64,000 nucleotides of DNA from contig JANMAT010000127.1 in assembly GCA_031359995.1 (NCBI GenBank), positions 1-64,000 on the forward strand. Direction: 5' to 3'. This stretch comes from JANMAT01 sp031359995 (GTDB lineage: Bacteria > Actinomycetota > Acidimicrobiia > Acidimicrobiales > Ilumatobacteraceae). Position 1 is the first letter of the stretch; every line of letters begins with the position of its first letter. Of the stretch, positions 17,344 to 25,052 are shown one piece after another. The position numbers and the translations under genes were made by a program. Below the pieces are notes generated by a model. That model was not told the DNA's origin, searched no databases, and worked only from the letters and a program-made list of their open reading frames with translations.

Positions 17344-18141
17344 ATGCCCACCGCCGTCATGAACGATGGTGCCACGCTGCACTACGAGGTCGAGGGGAGC
17401 GGTGAGCCCGCGCTCGCGTTCCTGCACGGCTGGTGCTCGAACCTGCGCCACTGGCAGCCCCAGGCCGAGCACTTCCGTGGGTCGCACCGGGTCGTGCGCG
17501 TCGACCGCCGAGGCATGGGGCGGTCGGTCGTCGAGGAGCCGGCCGGGTCGGCCCGGCGTCACGCCGACGATCTGGCCGCGGTGCTCGATGTCGCGGGCGT
17601 CCCCTCGGCGGTGGTGGTCGGTCACGCCGGCGGGGCCACCTCGGCCCTCACGTTCGCGGTCGCCTACCCCGAGCGCACGCTGGGCGTGGTGGTGGTCGAC
17701 AGCCCGATGGTGGCGCGCCCCCGGTTCGACGACCCGACCGACGGGTTCGGCAGCCTGCTCGCCTCGATGATCGCCGCGCTCGACGGGCCCGACGGCGCTG
17801 CGGCACTGCGCGGGTTCTACAACGGCTACTTCGGGCCGACGTGCGACCCGGCGATCTCGGCCGCGGCCATCGCCGACGCCCTCGAGACGCCCCTGGCGGT
17901 GGCCAGTGCCGAGCTCCGCTGGGCGATCGGCGACGCCGACGCCGCCGCGCTGGCCGAGCAGATCACGGCGCCGGTGCTGTGGCTCACCGCCACGCCGCCC
18001 GATGCCGCGCTCCTGCATTCGAAGCTGCGCGACGTGACGATCGGCGTCGTCGCCGGCTCCGGTCACTTCCCCCAACTCGAGGTGCCGGCCCAGACCAACG
18101 CCATGATCGAGACGTTCCTGGCCCAGTTGGTCCGGACCTGA
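17344..18141 (+). CDS. Alpha/beta hydrolase fold protein lacking the nucleophile Ser, 265 aa
   Basis: The fold is clear: oxyanion-side FLHGWCSNLRHW, DRRGMGRS, the nucleophile-elbow region VVVGHAGGATSAL, and catalytic His in GSGHFPQLE. The elbow reads G-H-Ala-G-G, with Ala95 (codon GCC 17626-17628) where Ser, Asp or Cys is expected. The protein may therefore be inactive or serve as a binding or accessory protein. Cofactor-free dioxygenases of this fold normally keep Ser at this position. ATG 17344 has a GAGGAG-like Shine-Dalgarno sequence. It is likely cotranscribed with the SDR before it. Confidence 0.85.
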   Translation: MPTAVMNDGATLHYEVEGSGEPALAFLHGWCSNLRHWQPQAEHFRGSHRVVRVDRRGMGRSVVEEPAGSARRHADDLAAVLDVAGVPSAVVVGHAGGATSALTFAVAYPERTLGVVVVDSPMVARPRFDDPTDGFGSLLASMIAALDGPDGAAALRGFYNGYFGPTCDPAISAAAIADALETPLAVASAELRWAIGDADAAALAEQITAPVLWLTATPPDAALLHSKLRDVTIGVVAGSGHFPQLEVPAQTNAMIETFLAQLVRT

Positions 18142-18143
18142 CC

Positions 18144-18638
18144 TCAGGCGGCGATGGGTTCGCGGTCGGCGGCGTGCTTCTTGCGCAGGCCGGTGAGGCG
18201 CAGGCCGAGCGGGTACATCGTGATGCCGGCGGCGAGCACCGAGAAGGCCAGGTACCACGGCTTGCGGGCGTCGGAACCGAGTTGGTAGGCGTGGGCGATG
18301 GCGGCCACGGCGGCGGGGGTCGACAGCAGGTGCACCGGGTGCCACAGCTTGCGACCCAGGCGCTTCCTCGGCCACGAGGTGAGCACGGTCACGGCAATGG
18401 CGTAGAAGGCGAGCACGCCGAGCGTGTAGGCGTTCGTGGAGACCTTGGCCGCGCCGGGGATGAAGACCTGGGCCAGCCCGGCGCCTGTGTCGGCGCCGAA
18501 GGCGGTGACCAGGTGCAGGCCGGTGAAGATGAGGGCGTGACCGCCCAGCCCGCGGTGGAGGTCCATCCACCATGGCGGGCCGGAGGCGGCTGCCGCCCTT
18601 GCGGCGGGAATCCCAAGGTTCGCCTGCGGACCCTCCAA
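18144..18638 (-). CDS. Ferric-reductase-like (YedZ/MsrQ-type) haem membrane protein, N-terminally short
   Basis: A membrane protein with several hydrophobic segments and paired His residues: MDLHRGLGGHALIFTGLHLV and LWHPVHLLSTPAAVAAIAHA. This matches the haem-binding core of ferric-reductase-like domains. The usual first membrane span before DLHR is missing. The sequence upstream (ANLGIPAARAAAASGPP) is not hydrophobic enough. Starts are TTG 18638 or ATG 18566 (140 aa). It is either a minimal form or a gene that lost its 5' part. It converges with the hydrolase gene, with 2 bp between them. The adjacent minus-strand upstream DNA holds no other piece of it. Confidence 0.6.
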   Translation of the reverse strand: MEGPQANLGIPAARAAAASGPPWWMDLHRGLGGHALIFTGLHLVTAFGADTGAGLAQVFIPGAAKVSTNAYTLGVLAFYAIAVTVLTSWPRKRLGRKLWHPVHLLSTPAAVAAIAHAYQLGSDARKPWYLAFSVLAAGITMYPLGLRLTGLRKKHAADREPIAA

Positions 18639-18698
18639 CCGAGGGGGCGTGTGCTGTGGCCATCACCACCGCCGACGGCGCCGCTAGGGTCGTCCCGC

Positions 18699-19769
18699 AT
18701 GGATGCCGTGTCGCTCTACGCCACGAGCCGCTACCCGGTGCGTGCCGACCTGGCAAGGGCCCATGCCGCGTGGCTCGATCACGTGGCCGGTCCGGGCACG
18801 TGGTGGACCGGAGCGCAGCGGGTGGCTTTCGTGGCCGCCCTGTGGCACGCGCTCGACGACGCCGAGCCGCTCCTTGCCTGGGTGCCGCCGTCCACCGTCG
18901 CCGGTCGGGTCCCGACCGACTGGCCGTTGCCGGTCGCCGCGTTCGATCTGGCGTACCGCCTGGCCCGCCACGCCGCCACCACCACCGAGGTGTGGCACCG
19001 GCGCATGGTCGACGACCTGGGCGGTGAACCGGCTGCCTACGTCGAGCTCGCTGCACTGGCCGCCACCGGGGCCGCGGTGGGCACGTTCGGACCCGCCGTC
19101 GGCCTGCCCCGACCGACCCTGTCCGCCGCCCGCCCCGGTCTCCCCGACGGACCGAAGCCGCCCCTGTCGCCGGCAGAGCTGAACTGGGTGCCGGTGGCCG
19201 GCGAACCCGACGCCACCGCTGCGGTGGTGCAGGCGTTCAGCGCCGTGCCCGACGAGTTCGACGCCCTCTGGCGCCTGGCCGAGGTGCAGTACATGTCCGA
19301 CGTCGAGATGGCCCACCTCGACTGGCAGCGCGTGGGTTCGCCCCTGCACCGGCGCCAGCTCGAACTGGTAGCGGCGCGCCTGTCGTTGCATCGCCAGTGC
19401 TTCTTCTGAACGACCGCACATGTGGGCATGCTCCGTGCGAGCGCCAACGCAGTGGGTCAGCCGGTCGATGTCGTCGCCGCCGTGAACGGCGATGACGTGG
19501 AGCAGGCCGTGCCCCACGGTCCCCTCCTGGTCGCCTTCGTCGACGCGGCCAACGGCGGTGACGCCCACGCGCAGGAGCGGGCGCGAGCGGCGCTGGCCAC
19601 CGCGGCCACGACGGCCGCGGTGAGCGAGGCCGCCGCGGTGTTGGCCAACTTCGAGATGATGACCCGCGTGGCCGACTCGACCGGGGCCCGTCTGCCCGCC
19701 GATCGTCTCATCTCCACCCAGCACGAGCGCGAGCGCCTGGGCGTGGACGGCTTCGCGTCAGCGCGCTGA
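18699..19769 (+). CDS. AhpD-like (carboxymuconolactone decarboxylase family) protein with in-frame TGA: candidate selenoprotein, 356 aa
   Basis: The frame from ATG 18699 runs to TGA at 19407-19409 and continues in the same frame to the stop at 19767-19769. Around the TGA the protein reads QCFF-[TGA]-TTAH. This is the AhpD peroxidase motif CxxCxxxH with TGA at the second Cys. Residues before it (RRQLELVAARLSLHRQCFF) and after it (MLRASANA, FEMMTRVADSTG) fit one continuous two-part alkylhydroperoxidase-like protein. Selenocysteine at residue 237 is the natural reading; AhpD-like selenoproteins with CxxU or UxxC are known. A hairpin starts 6 nt after the TGA. The alternative is a nonsense mutation in a Cys codon, which is possible because other genes here are decayed. 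Confidence 0.72.
19415..19439 (+). other. Possible bacterial SECIS-type hairpin
   Basis: Outer stem CGCAC (19415-19419) pairs with GTGCG (19435-19439). An inner stem GG (19424-19425) with CC (19433-19434) closes a 7-nt loop that starts with G at 19426, 16 nt after the TGA. Bacterial SECIS elements sit directly after the UGA with the apical loop about 16-37 nt away and a G in the first two loop positions. The fit is reasonable but the inner stem is weak. Confidence 0.35.
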
Positions 19770-19774
19770 ACGGC

Positions 19775-19799
19775 GCCGCGGCTCGAGTTCCGCCGCGGC
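19775..19799 (+). terminator. GC hairpin after the candidate selenoprotein gene
   Basis: Arms GCCGCGGC (19775-19782) and GCCGCGGC (19792-19799) pair around a 9-nt loop, starting 5 bp after the stop codon. The position fits a terminator isolating this gene from the ArsR operon. Confidence 0.45.
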
Positions 19800-19829
19800 G
19801 AAGCGGGCCAGGACCGCGTCGATGGTAGC

Positions 19830-19870
19830 AACACTTAGGTATTGACCTAGGTGTTGGGCTGCCGTACGGT
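19830..19870 (+). promoter_or_regulatory. ArsR operator overlapping a leaderless promoter
   Basis: An inverted repeat, AACACTTAGGT (19830-19840) and ACCTAGGTGTT (19845-19855), matches at 10 of 11 positions across a 4-bp spacer. It overlaps the -35 box TTGACC (19842-19847). The -10 box TACGGT (19865-19870) follows after 17 bp, and the ArsR ATG is at 19878. A bound dimer would block the -35 region, giving classic autorepression. The leader is effectively absent. Confidence 0.72.
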
Positions 19871-19877
19871 CACCGTC

Positions 19878-20222
19878 ATGACCTCGCCGGTGCGGACGCC
19901 AGGGCGCCTGGATGGCGTCTTCCACGCGCTGGCCGACCCCACGCGGCGCGCCGTCGTGGAGCGGCTGGGCATCGGTCCGGCACCCACCATGGAGCTGGCC
20001 CGCCCGTTCTCGATGGCGCTGCCGTCGTTCCTGCAGCACCTCGACTTGCTCGAGCGCTGCGGTCTCGTCACCTCGCACAAGAGCGGCCGCGTCCGCACCT
20101 ACCAACTCACCGCCGAGCCGTTGCGCGCCGCCAGCACCTGGCTGGACGGTCAGCGCCAGCACTGGGAGCGGCGGCTCGACCAGCTCGATTCGTTCCTCAT
20201 CGACCAGAAGGACCCTTCATGA
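19878..20222 (+). CDS. ArsR-family transcriptional repressor, 114 aa
   Basis: A small winged-helix regulator: FHALADPTRRAVVERLG, PTMELARPFSMALPSFLQHLDLLERCGLV (recognition helix), and SGRVRTYQLT wing. There is no metal-binding Cys pair of the ArsR/SmtB type, so sensing is probably not metal-based. This subtype is commonly paired with SRPBCC-domain genes, as here: its stop overlaps the next start by 4 bp (ATGA). The palindrome at 19830-19855 is its likely operator. ATG 19878 is preferred over an upstream frame opening that lies inside the operator. Confidence 0.92.
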   Translation: MTSPVRTPGRLDGVFHALADPTRRAVVERLGIGPAPTMELARPFSMALPSFLQHLDLLERCGLVTSHKSGRVRTYQLTAEPLRAASTWLDGQRQHWERRLDQLDSFLIDQKDPS

Positions 20223-20710
20223 CCACCTTCAGCCCCGACCCCGCCCTCGACCTCGTCCTCGAACGGGTCATCGACGTGCCCGTGGCGCGCGTGTGGGCGG
20301 CCTGGACGCAGCCCGAACTGATCGTGCAGTGGTTCACGCCGGCGCCGTGGAAGACCGTCGATTGCTCGATCGACCTGTACCCGGGCGGCGCCTTCCGCAC
20401 CACCATGGAATCGCCCGAGGGCGAGCGGTTCCCCAACGCCGGTTGCATCCTGGAGGTCGTCGACCAGCGGCGCCTCACGTGGACCAGCGTGCTCGGCGCC
20501 GGCTTCCGCCCGGTGGTGCCGGCCAACGGCGCCGACGACCTGCCCTTCACCGCCGTCATCGCCATGGAACCGGCCGGCGCCGGCACCCGCTACATCGCCA
20601 CCGCCATCCACCCCGACGCCGAGCGCGCCGACCGCCACCGCGAGATGGGCTTCTTCGACGGTTGGGGTGCCGCCCTCGACCAGCTCGTCGCACTGGTCAG
20701 GGGCACCTGA
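20219..20710 (+). CDS. SRPBCC (AHSA1-like) domain protein, 163 aa
   Basis: A helix-grip small-molecule-binding fold: LVLERVIDVPVARVWAAWTQPELIVQWFTPAPW at the start, then YPGGAFRTTMESPEG, a central beta-sheet region, and a C-terminal helix (GFFDGWGAALDQLVALV). The family (Aha1/START-like) binds hydrophobic ligands or acts in polyketide-type chemistry. Here it is the translationally coupled partner of the ArsR repressor. Such pairs are widespread in actinobacteria, but the ligand is unknown. Confidence 0.9.
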   Translation: MTTFSPDPALDLVLERVIDVPVARVWAAWTQPELIVQWFTPAPWKTVDCSIDLYPGGAFRTTMESPEGERFPNAGCILEVVDQRRLTWTSVLGAGFRPVVPANGADDLPFTAVIAMEPAGAGTRYIATAIHPDAERADRHREMGFFDGWGAALDQLVALVRGT

Positions 20711-20804
20711 GTCCTCCACCCCTGCTGTGTAGTGTTCTCCGTGCCCGGCCCGCGCTCCGGGTCCACCGGGAGCGGGGGCTGCCGCGAGAGTCGCTGGGGG
20801 AACG

Positions 20805-21887
20805 TTGCCCGAACGAGAGTCGATACCGGTCGATCCGACCACGGTCGACGCTACCTGGATGCACGACGCGCTCACCGACGCCGGCGTGGCCGACGGCGGC
20901 AACGTCCTCGACGTCACCTTCGGCGGCTTCATCGGCACGGGTCAGATGGCGCGCAACGCCCGCTTCGCCCTCACGTGGGACGACCCCGAGGGCCGGCCGG
21001 CGTCGGTCGTGGGCAAGTTCCCCTCCGACGACCTGACCGGGCGCACGAGTGGCTTCGACGGCGGCACGTACCTCAACGAGTGGACCTTCTACCGCGAGCT
21101 GGCCGCCACCGTCGACGTGCGGGCGCCCCGTTGCCACGTGGCCCGCTACGACGGCGACGGGCAGAACTTCGTGCTGCTCATGGAGGACCTGAGCGACTCG
21201 GTGCAGGGCGACCAGATGCTGGGCCTCGACGTCGACCGGGCCGCCCTGGCCGTGGAGCAGGCGGTGGCGCTGCACGCGCCGCGCTGGGGCGACCCGACGC
21301 TGCTGGGGTTGGTGAAGCGCACGCCCGAAGAGACCGAGACGCACCTGCACGAGGTGTACGCCCTCACCATGGAGGGCACGCTGGCGCGCCTGGGCCCGAA
21401 CCTCGACACCGAGGTGATCGAGCTCGTGCGCCGGCTGGCGCCCAAGGTCGGTCGTTGGGTCGCCAGCTTCCGCGACACGCCGCTCACGGTGGTGCACATG
21501 GACTTCCGGCCCGACAACTTCCTGTTCGGCGCCACGCCCGCCGCCCCGCCCCTCGTCGTGGTCGACTGGCAGACCTACACCGCCGGCCCGGGCACCCATG
21601 ACGTTGCCTACATGCTGGGCGGCAGCTTCGAACCCGACGAGCGGGCCGATGTCGAACGCGACCTGGTGGCGAGCTACGGCCAGCAGCTGGCCGCCCGGGG
21701 CATCGATCGCTCGTTCGACGTGTGCTGGCGCGACTACCGCGTGAGCAGCATCTGGGGCGTGATCATGAGCGTGGTCGCCACCATGCTCGCCGCCCAGACC
21801 GAACGCGGCGACGTGATGCTCACCACCATGCTGCGCCGCCATGCCCACCACGCCATCGACCTCGACGCGCTGGACCTCGTGAACTGA
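20805..21887 (+). CDS. Phosphotransferase family (APH/choline-kinase fold) protein, 360 aa
   Basis: A kinase-like fold with an intact Brenner motif HMDFRPDN (His231, Asp233, Asn238) and the metal-binding Asp in VVVDWQTY. The N-terminal lobe shows GNVLDVTFGGFIGTGQMARNARF and a candidate Lys in VVGKFPSDD. Related actinobacterial and animal proteins (ecdysteroid-kinase-like) phosphorylate hydroxyls of hydrophobic alcohols. TTG 20805 follows GGGGGAA and is the best start. It heads a run with the linalool-dehydratase-like gene (11 bp gap), so a terpenoid or steroid alcohol is a reasonable guess for its substrate. Confidence 0.85.
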   Translation: MPERESIPVDPTTVDATWMHDALTDAGVADGGNVLDVTFGGFIGTGQMARNARFALTWDDPEGRPASVVGKFPSDDLTGRTSGFDGGTYLNEWTFYRELAATVDVRAPRCHVARYDGDGQNFVLLMEDLSDSVQGDQMLGLDVDRAALAVEQAVALHAPRWGDPTLLGLVKRTPEETETHLHEVYALTMEGTLARLGPNLDTEVIELVRRLAPKVGRWVASFRDTPLTVVHMDFRPDNFLFGATPAAPPLVVVDWQTYTAGPGTHDVAYMLGGSFEPDERADVERDLVASYGQQLAARGIDRSFDVCWRDYRVSSIWGVIMSVVATMLAAQTERGDVMLTTMLRRHAHHAIDLDALDLVN

Positions 21888-21898
21888 GTGGAGAACGC

Positions 21899-23848
21899 AT
21901 GACCGTCATGAACGCCCCACCGCGCACGACCGAGCCGCCGCTACTGCTGCCGCCGCGGCCGCCGCGCATCGGTCCCAAGAGCCGCCTGCTGCTGCTTCGG
22001 CTCGTGGCCGCCCTCGCCGTGATGCAGGCGGTGGGGGCGTGGCTCACCTTCGGCGTCGCCTCCGACCGGGCCCGTGCCGGCGGCCTGTCGCTGGTGTTCC
22101 CCGGTGGTGGCTTTCTGTACGCCGGGCTGCCGGGGCTGTTCCTCGTGACGCTGGCCCTGGCGTTGATCGCCCTGGTGGTGTGGTGGGGCGCCAGCGCCCA
22201 CTTCGCCATCCCGCTCGTGTGGCTGGCCAGCGCGGCAGGCAGCGCGGCGCTGGCCCACGGGCCCAAGCTGTTCGTGGCCGACGACACCGCGTGGACGTGG
22301 GCCATCGCCGTCGTCTACGCCCTGGCCGTGGCTGCGGTGGCGGCGGCCGTCGTGAAGTTCGAGCGACGCTACCGGCACAAGCGCTCGCTCATCCCCGAGC
22401 TGAACGACTACCTGCGCACCGCCAGCGCGCCGGCACCGCTCGCCGTGGTGCGTTCGGCCGACGCCATGGACGTGGAGCTGCTTCGGTGGGCCTACGCCAT
22501 CGCCCACCAGCCCGCCGACGGTCTGGTGGGGCTCGACTGGGGCGAGCAGATGCACAGCGGTACGCAACTGCGCTACCAGCTGAACGCGCTGTGCTGGGCG
22601 CTCAGCGTGTACGCGGTGAACTTCGTGCCCAACGCGCCCGGCCAGGTGGAAGCGGCGCTCGTGCGGCTCGTCGAGAAGCACACCGACCTGCGGGTGTGGG
22701 GCTACTGGCGGGCGCTGAACCTGCTCGGCAACTTCGACCCGAACCCCGACCCGATCCGGCGTGACAACATCATGTTCTCGGCGTTCTTCGGCGACGTGCT
22801 CAACATCTTCGAAGCGGCCACCGGCTCGACGCGCTTCGACGAGCCGGGCTCGCTGACCTTCGTGTGGAAGGACGGGCGCACGTTCGCCTACGACCACCAC
22901 TCGATCGCCGCCGCAGTGGAGCGCAACTTCCAGCGCAGCAAGTTCGGGTTCTTCCCGTGCGAGCCGGGCTGGTCGTTCACGGTGTGCAACGTGATGGGTG
23001 CCCAGAGCCTGCGCGGTCACGACACGCTGCACGGGACCGATGCGTGGGACCGCATCCGGCCGACGTTCGTGCAGACCCTGGAGAACGAGTACCTGACGCC
23101 CGACGGCTCGTACGCCCACATCCGCTCCAACCACGTCGGCCTGTCGTGGGACACCGGCGAGGTGCCGGGCGGCCACTACTTCGCCGCCGGCAGCAACCGG
23201 CTGGCCGACGTCCTGCCCGCCCACGCCGCGCGCGGCGCCGCCCTCGACCGGCGCGACGCGGCCAAGCTGGCCGGGCTGTCGGCCAAGGTCGGCGACGGGC
23301 GGCTCGACCTGGAGCTTCCGCTCGTGATGGAGCGCCACCGGGCCGGTCGCAGCGCGGTGGCGGGCTGGAACGGCGTGATCGGCGGCGCCCGCCTGCTGGG
23401 CGACCGCACCCTCTACGAGGCGGCGCTCGACGCATCGGCCCGCCAGTGCGCCACGGGGGAGCGGTGGCCGGGCAAGCCTCTGGCCGGCGGCGTGCCGGCC
23501 CTGGGCGGCAACATGATCCTGCGGTGGTCCACGCCGCTCACCACCGCCCAGCTGAACGTGCGTGGCTACGTGGCGCCACGCGGACCCGTGCTGGCCGGCG
23601 CGCCGTGGGACGACGTGCTCGTGGTGGAGGCCCGCTCCAGCGATGGGATCGGCCTCGACCTGCGCATCGAACCGACCGGGGGGCCGCTGCCCGCCGCCGT
23701 GCTGCAGTTCCGCCAGCTCGAACCGAACCGGGCCTACGCGGTCGACGACGGCAGCACCACGGTCACCATGACCGCGTCGGCCGACGGCACGGCCGCCGCC
23801 ATCGTGCGGATCGACGGCCTCACCTCGTTCGCGGTGCGGCCGTCGTGA
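21899..23848 (+). CDS. Membrane-anchored linalool dehydratase/isomerase-like protein, 649 aa
   Basis: The N-terminal 165 residues hold about four membrane spans (LVAALAVMQAVGAWLTFG, LFLVTLALALIALVVWWG, and others). The rest resembles the alpha/alpha-barrel of linalool dehydratase-isomerase: YQLNALCWALSVYAVNFVP, YWRALNLLGNFDPNPDPI, NIMFSAFFGDVLNIFEAATG, FFPCEPGWSFTVCN, GDRTLYEAALDAS. In the known enzyme Cys and Asp/His residues act in alkenol dehydration; a candidate Cys is present in FFPCEPGW. The family call is from memory and moderately sure. ATG 21899 follows GGAGAACGC. Its stop overlaps the next small ORF. Confidence 0.75.
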   Translation: MTVMNAPPRTTEPPLLLPPRPPRIGPKSRLLLLRLVAALAVMQAVGAWLTFGVASDRARAGGLSLVFPGGGFLYAGLPGLFLVTLALALIALVVWWGASAHFAIPLVWLASAAGSAALAHGPKLFVADDTAWTWAIAVVYALAVAAVAAAVVKFERRYRHKRSLIPELNDYLRTASAPAPLAVVRSADAMDVELLRWAYAIAHQPADGLVGLDWGEQMHSGTQLRYQLNALCWALSVYAVNFVPNAPGQVEAALVRLVEKHTDLRVWGYWRALNLLGNFDPNPDPIRRDNIMFSAFFGDVLNIFEAATGSTRFDEPGSLTFVWKDGRTFAYDHHSIAAAVERNFQRSKFGFFPCEPGWSFTVCNVMGAQSLRGHDTLHGTDAWDRIRPTFVQTLENEYLTPDGSYAHIRSNHVGLSWDTGEVPGGHYFAAGSNRLADVLPAHAARGAALDRRDAAKLAGLSAKVGDGRLDLELPLVMERHRAGRSAVAGWNGVIGGARLLGDRTLYEAALDASARQCATGERWPGKPLAGGVPALGGNMILRWSTPLTTAQLNVRGYVAPRGPVLAGAPWDDVLVVEARSSDGIGLDLRIEPTGGPLPAAVLQFRQLEPNRAYAVDDGSTTVTMTASADGTAAAIVRIDGLTSFAVRPS

Positions 23849-23973
23849 TCGTCAACTGCAACGACCTGTGGACCCGCCTGGTCCACGTGGTGTTCAAGGT
23901 GCGGCGGCGCCCGGTGCTCACCAACACGCCGCCCGAGGTCGCCCCGGTCCGTCGCCGTCAGGAGGCGTCATGA
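23845..23973 (+). CDS. Nested small ORF, 42 aa, coupled at both ends
   Basis: GTG 23845 overlaps the stop of the linalool-dehydratase-like gene (GTGA). Its own stop TGA at 23971-23973 overlaps the ATG of the F420 oxidoreductase at 23970. It encodes a basic peptide (NDLWTRLVHVVFKVRRRPV). The 4-bp overlaps at both ends are the arrangement expected for translational coupling in this genome and argue that it is real. I know no family. It could be a small subunit or membrane-associated peptide. Confidence 0.5.
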   Translation: MIVNCNDLWTRLVHVVFKVRRRPVLTNTPPEVAPVRRRQEAS

Positions 23974-25049
23974 AGCTCGCACTGGCCATCGGCTACTCGG
24001 GGGCCACGCTCGACGTGCCCATCGAGCTCATCCAGCACGCCGAGCGGCTCGGCTTCGACTCGGTGTGGACGGCCGAGGCCTACGGGTCCGACGCCATCAC
24101 GCCGCTGGCGTTCATCGCGGCCAAGACCGAGCGCATCCGCCTCGGCACCGGCATCATGCAGCTGGCCGGGCGCACGCCGGCCATGTGTGCCATGCAGTGC
24201 ATGACGGTCGACGCGCTGGCCGGCGGCGGGCGCATGATCGCCGGGCTCGGCGTGTCGGGCCCGCAGATCGTGGAGGGCTGGTACGGCCAGCCGTGGGGCA
24301 AGCCGTACTACCGCCTGCGTGACTACATCGAGATCATGCGCAAGATCTTCGAGCGCGAGGCGCCGGTGGCCCATGACGGCCGCGAGATCTCGCTGCCGTA
24401 CACGGGCGAGGGCGCCACCGGGCTGGGCAAGCCGCTGCGCTCGATCCTGCACGGCGACCCGAAGCTGCCCATCTGGATGGGCTCGGGCAAGGAGGCCACC
24501 GTGCGCCTGACCGCCGAGCTGTGCGACGGCTGGCTGCCCATGCACTTCGTGCCCGGTCGCATGGCCGAGTACCGCCCGTGGTTGGAGGAGGGCTTCACCC
24601 GGGCCCGCGCCGCCGGGCGCGACAAGGGCTTCCACAACTTCGAGATCCAGGCCCAGATCGGTGTGCGCATCACCGATGACGTGGCCGGCGCGCTGGCCGC
24701 CCAGAAGCCGGGCATCGCCCTGTACGTGGGCGGCATGGGGGCGCGCGAGGTGAACTTCCACAACGAGCACATGCGGCGCATGGGCTACGCCGATGCCGCC
24801 GAGCGCATCCAGGAGCTGTTCCTCGCCGGCCGCAAGGACGAGGCCATCGCCACCGTGCCCGACGAGTACGTGGACGAGCGCTGTCTCGTGGGCCCGGAGG
24901 CCCGCATCCGCGAGCGCTACGGCGCCTGGGCCGAGTCGGGCATCACCAGCCTGGGCCTCACCACCCGCCAGCCCCGCGCCTTGGAGCTGCTGGCCGAGTG
25001 TGCGCGGGAGCATCCCGCCCGCGGCGTGTCGGCCGACTCGGCGCGCTGA
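23970..25049 (+). CDS. LLM-class F420-dependent oxidoreductase, 359 aa
   Basis: A luciferase-like barrel: LALAIGYSGATLDVPIELI, FDSVWTAEAYGSDAITPLAFIAAKT, RLGTGIMQLAGRTPAMCAM, GLGVSGPQIVEGWYGQPWGKP, PIWMGSGKEATVRLTAELCDGWLP. The AEAYGSDA and GVSGPQ signatures are typical of actinobacterial F420 enzymes of the Rv-type LLM group. It is coupled to the 42-aa ORF and ends the run beginning with the phosphotransferase. A redox step on a terpenoid or steroid intermediate is plausible. Confidence 0.9.
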   Translation: MKLALAIGYSGATLDVPIELIQHAERLGFDSVWTAEAYGSDAITPLAFIAAKTERIRLGTGIMQLAGRTPAMCAMQCMTVDALAGGGRMIAGLGVSGPQIVEGWYGQPWGKPYYRLRDYIEIMRKIFEREAPVAHDGREISLPYTGEGATGLGKPLRSILHGDPKLPIWMGSGKEATVRLTAELCDGWLPMHFVPGRMAEYRPWLEEGFTRARAAGRDKGFHNFEIQAQIGVRITDDVAGALAAQKPGIALYVGGMGAREVNFHNEHMRRMGYADAAERIQELFLAGRKDEAIATVPDEYVDERCLVGPEARIRERYGAWAESGITSLGLTTRQPRALELLAECAREHPARGVSADSAR

Positions 25050-25052
25050 GCG

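Noticed and set aside
19422..19769. A separate 115-aa gene starting at GTG 19422
   Set aside because: It is in phase with the upstream frame, lacks a Shine-Dalgarno sequence, starts inside the AhpD motif, and makes sense only as the continuation through the TGA.
20730..20790. Imperfect GC hairpin before the phosphotransferase gene as a terminator or riboswitch
   Set aside because: The arms are short and mismatched, and such pairings arise often in DNA this GC-rich.
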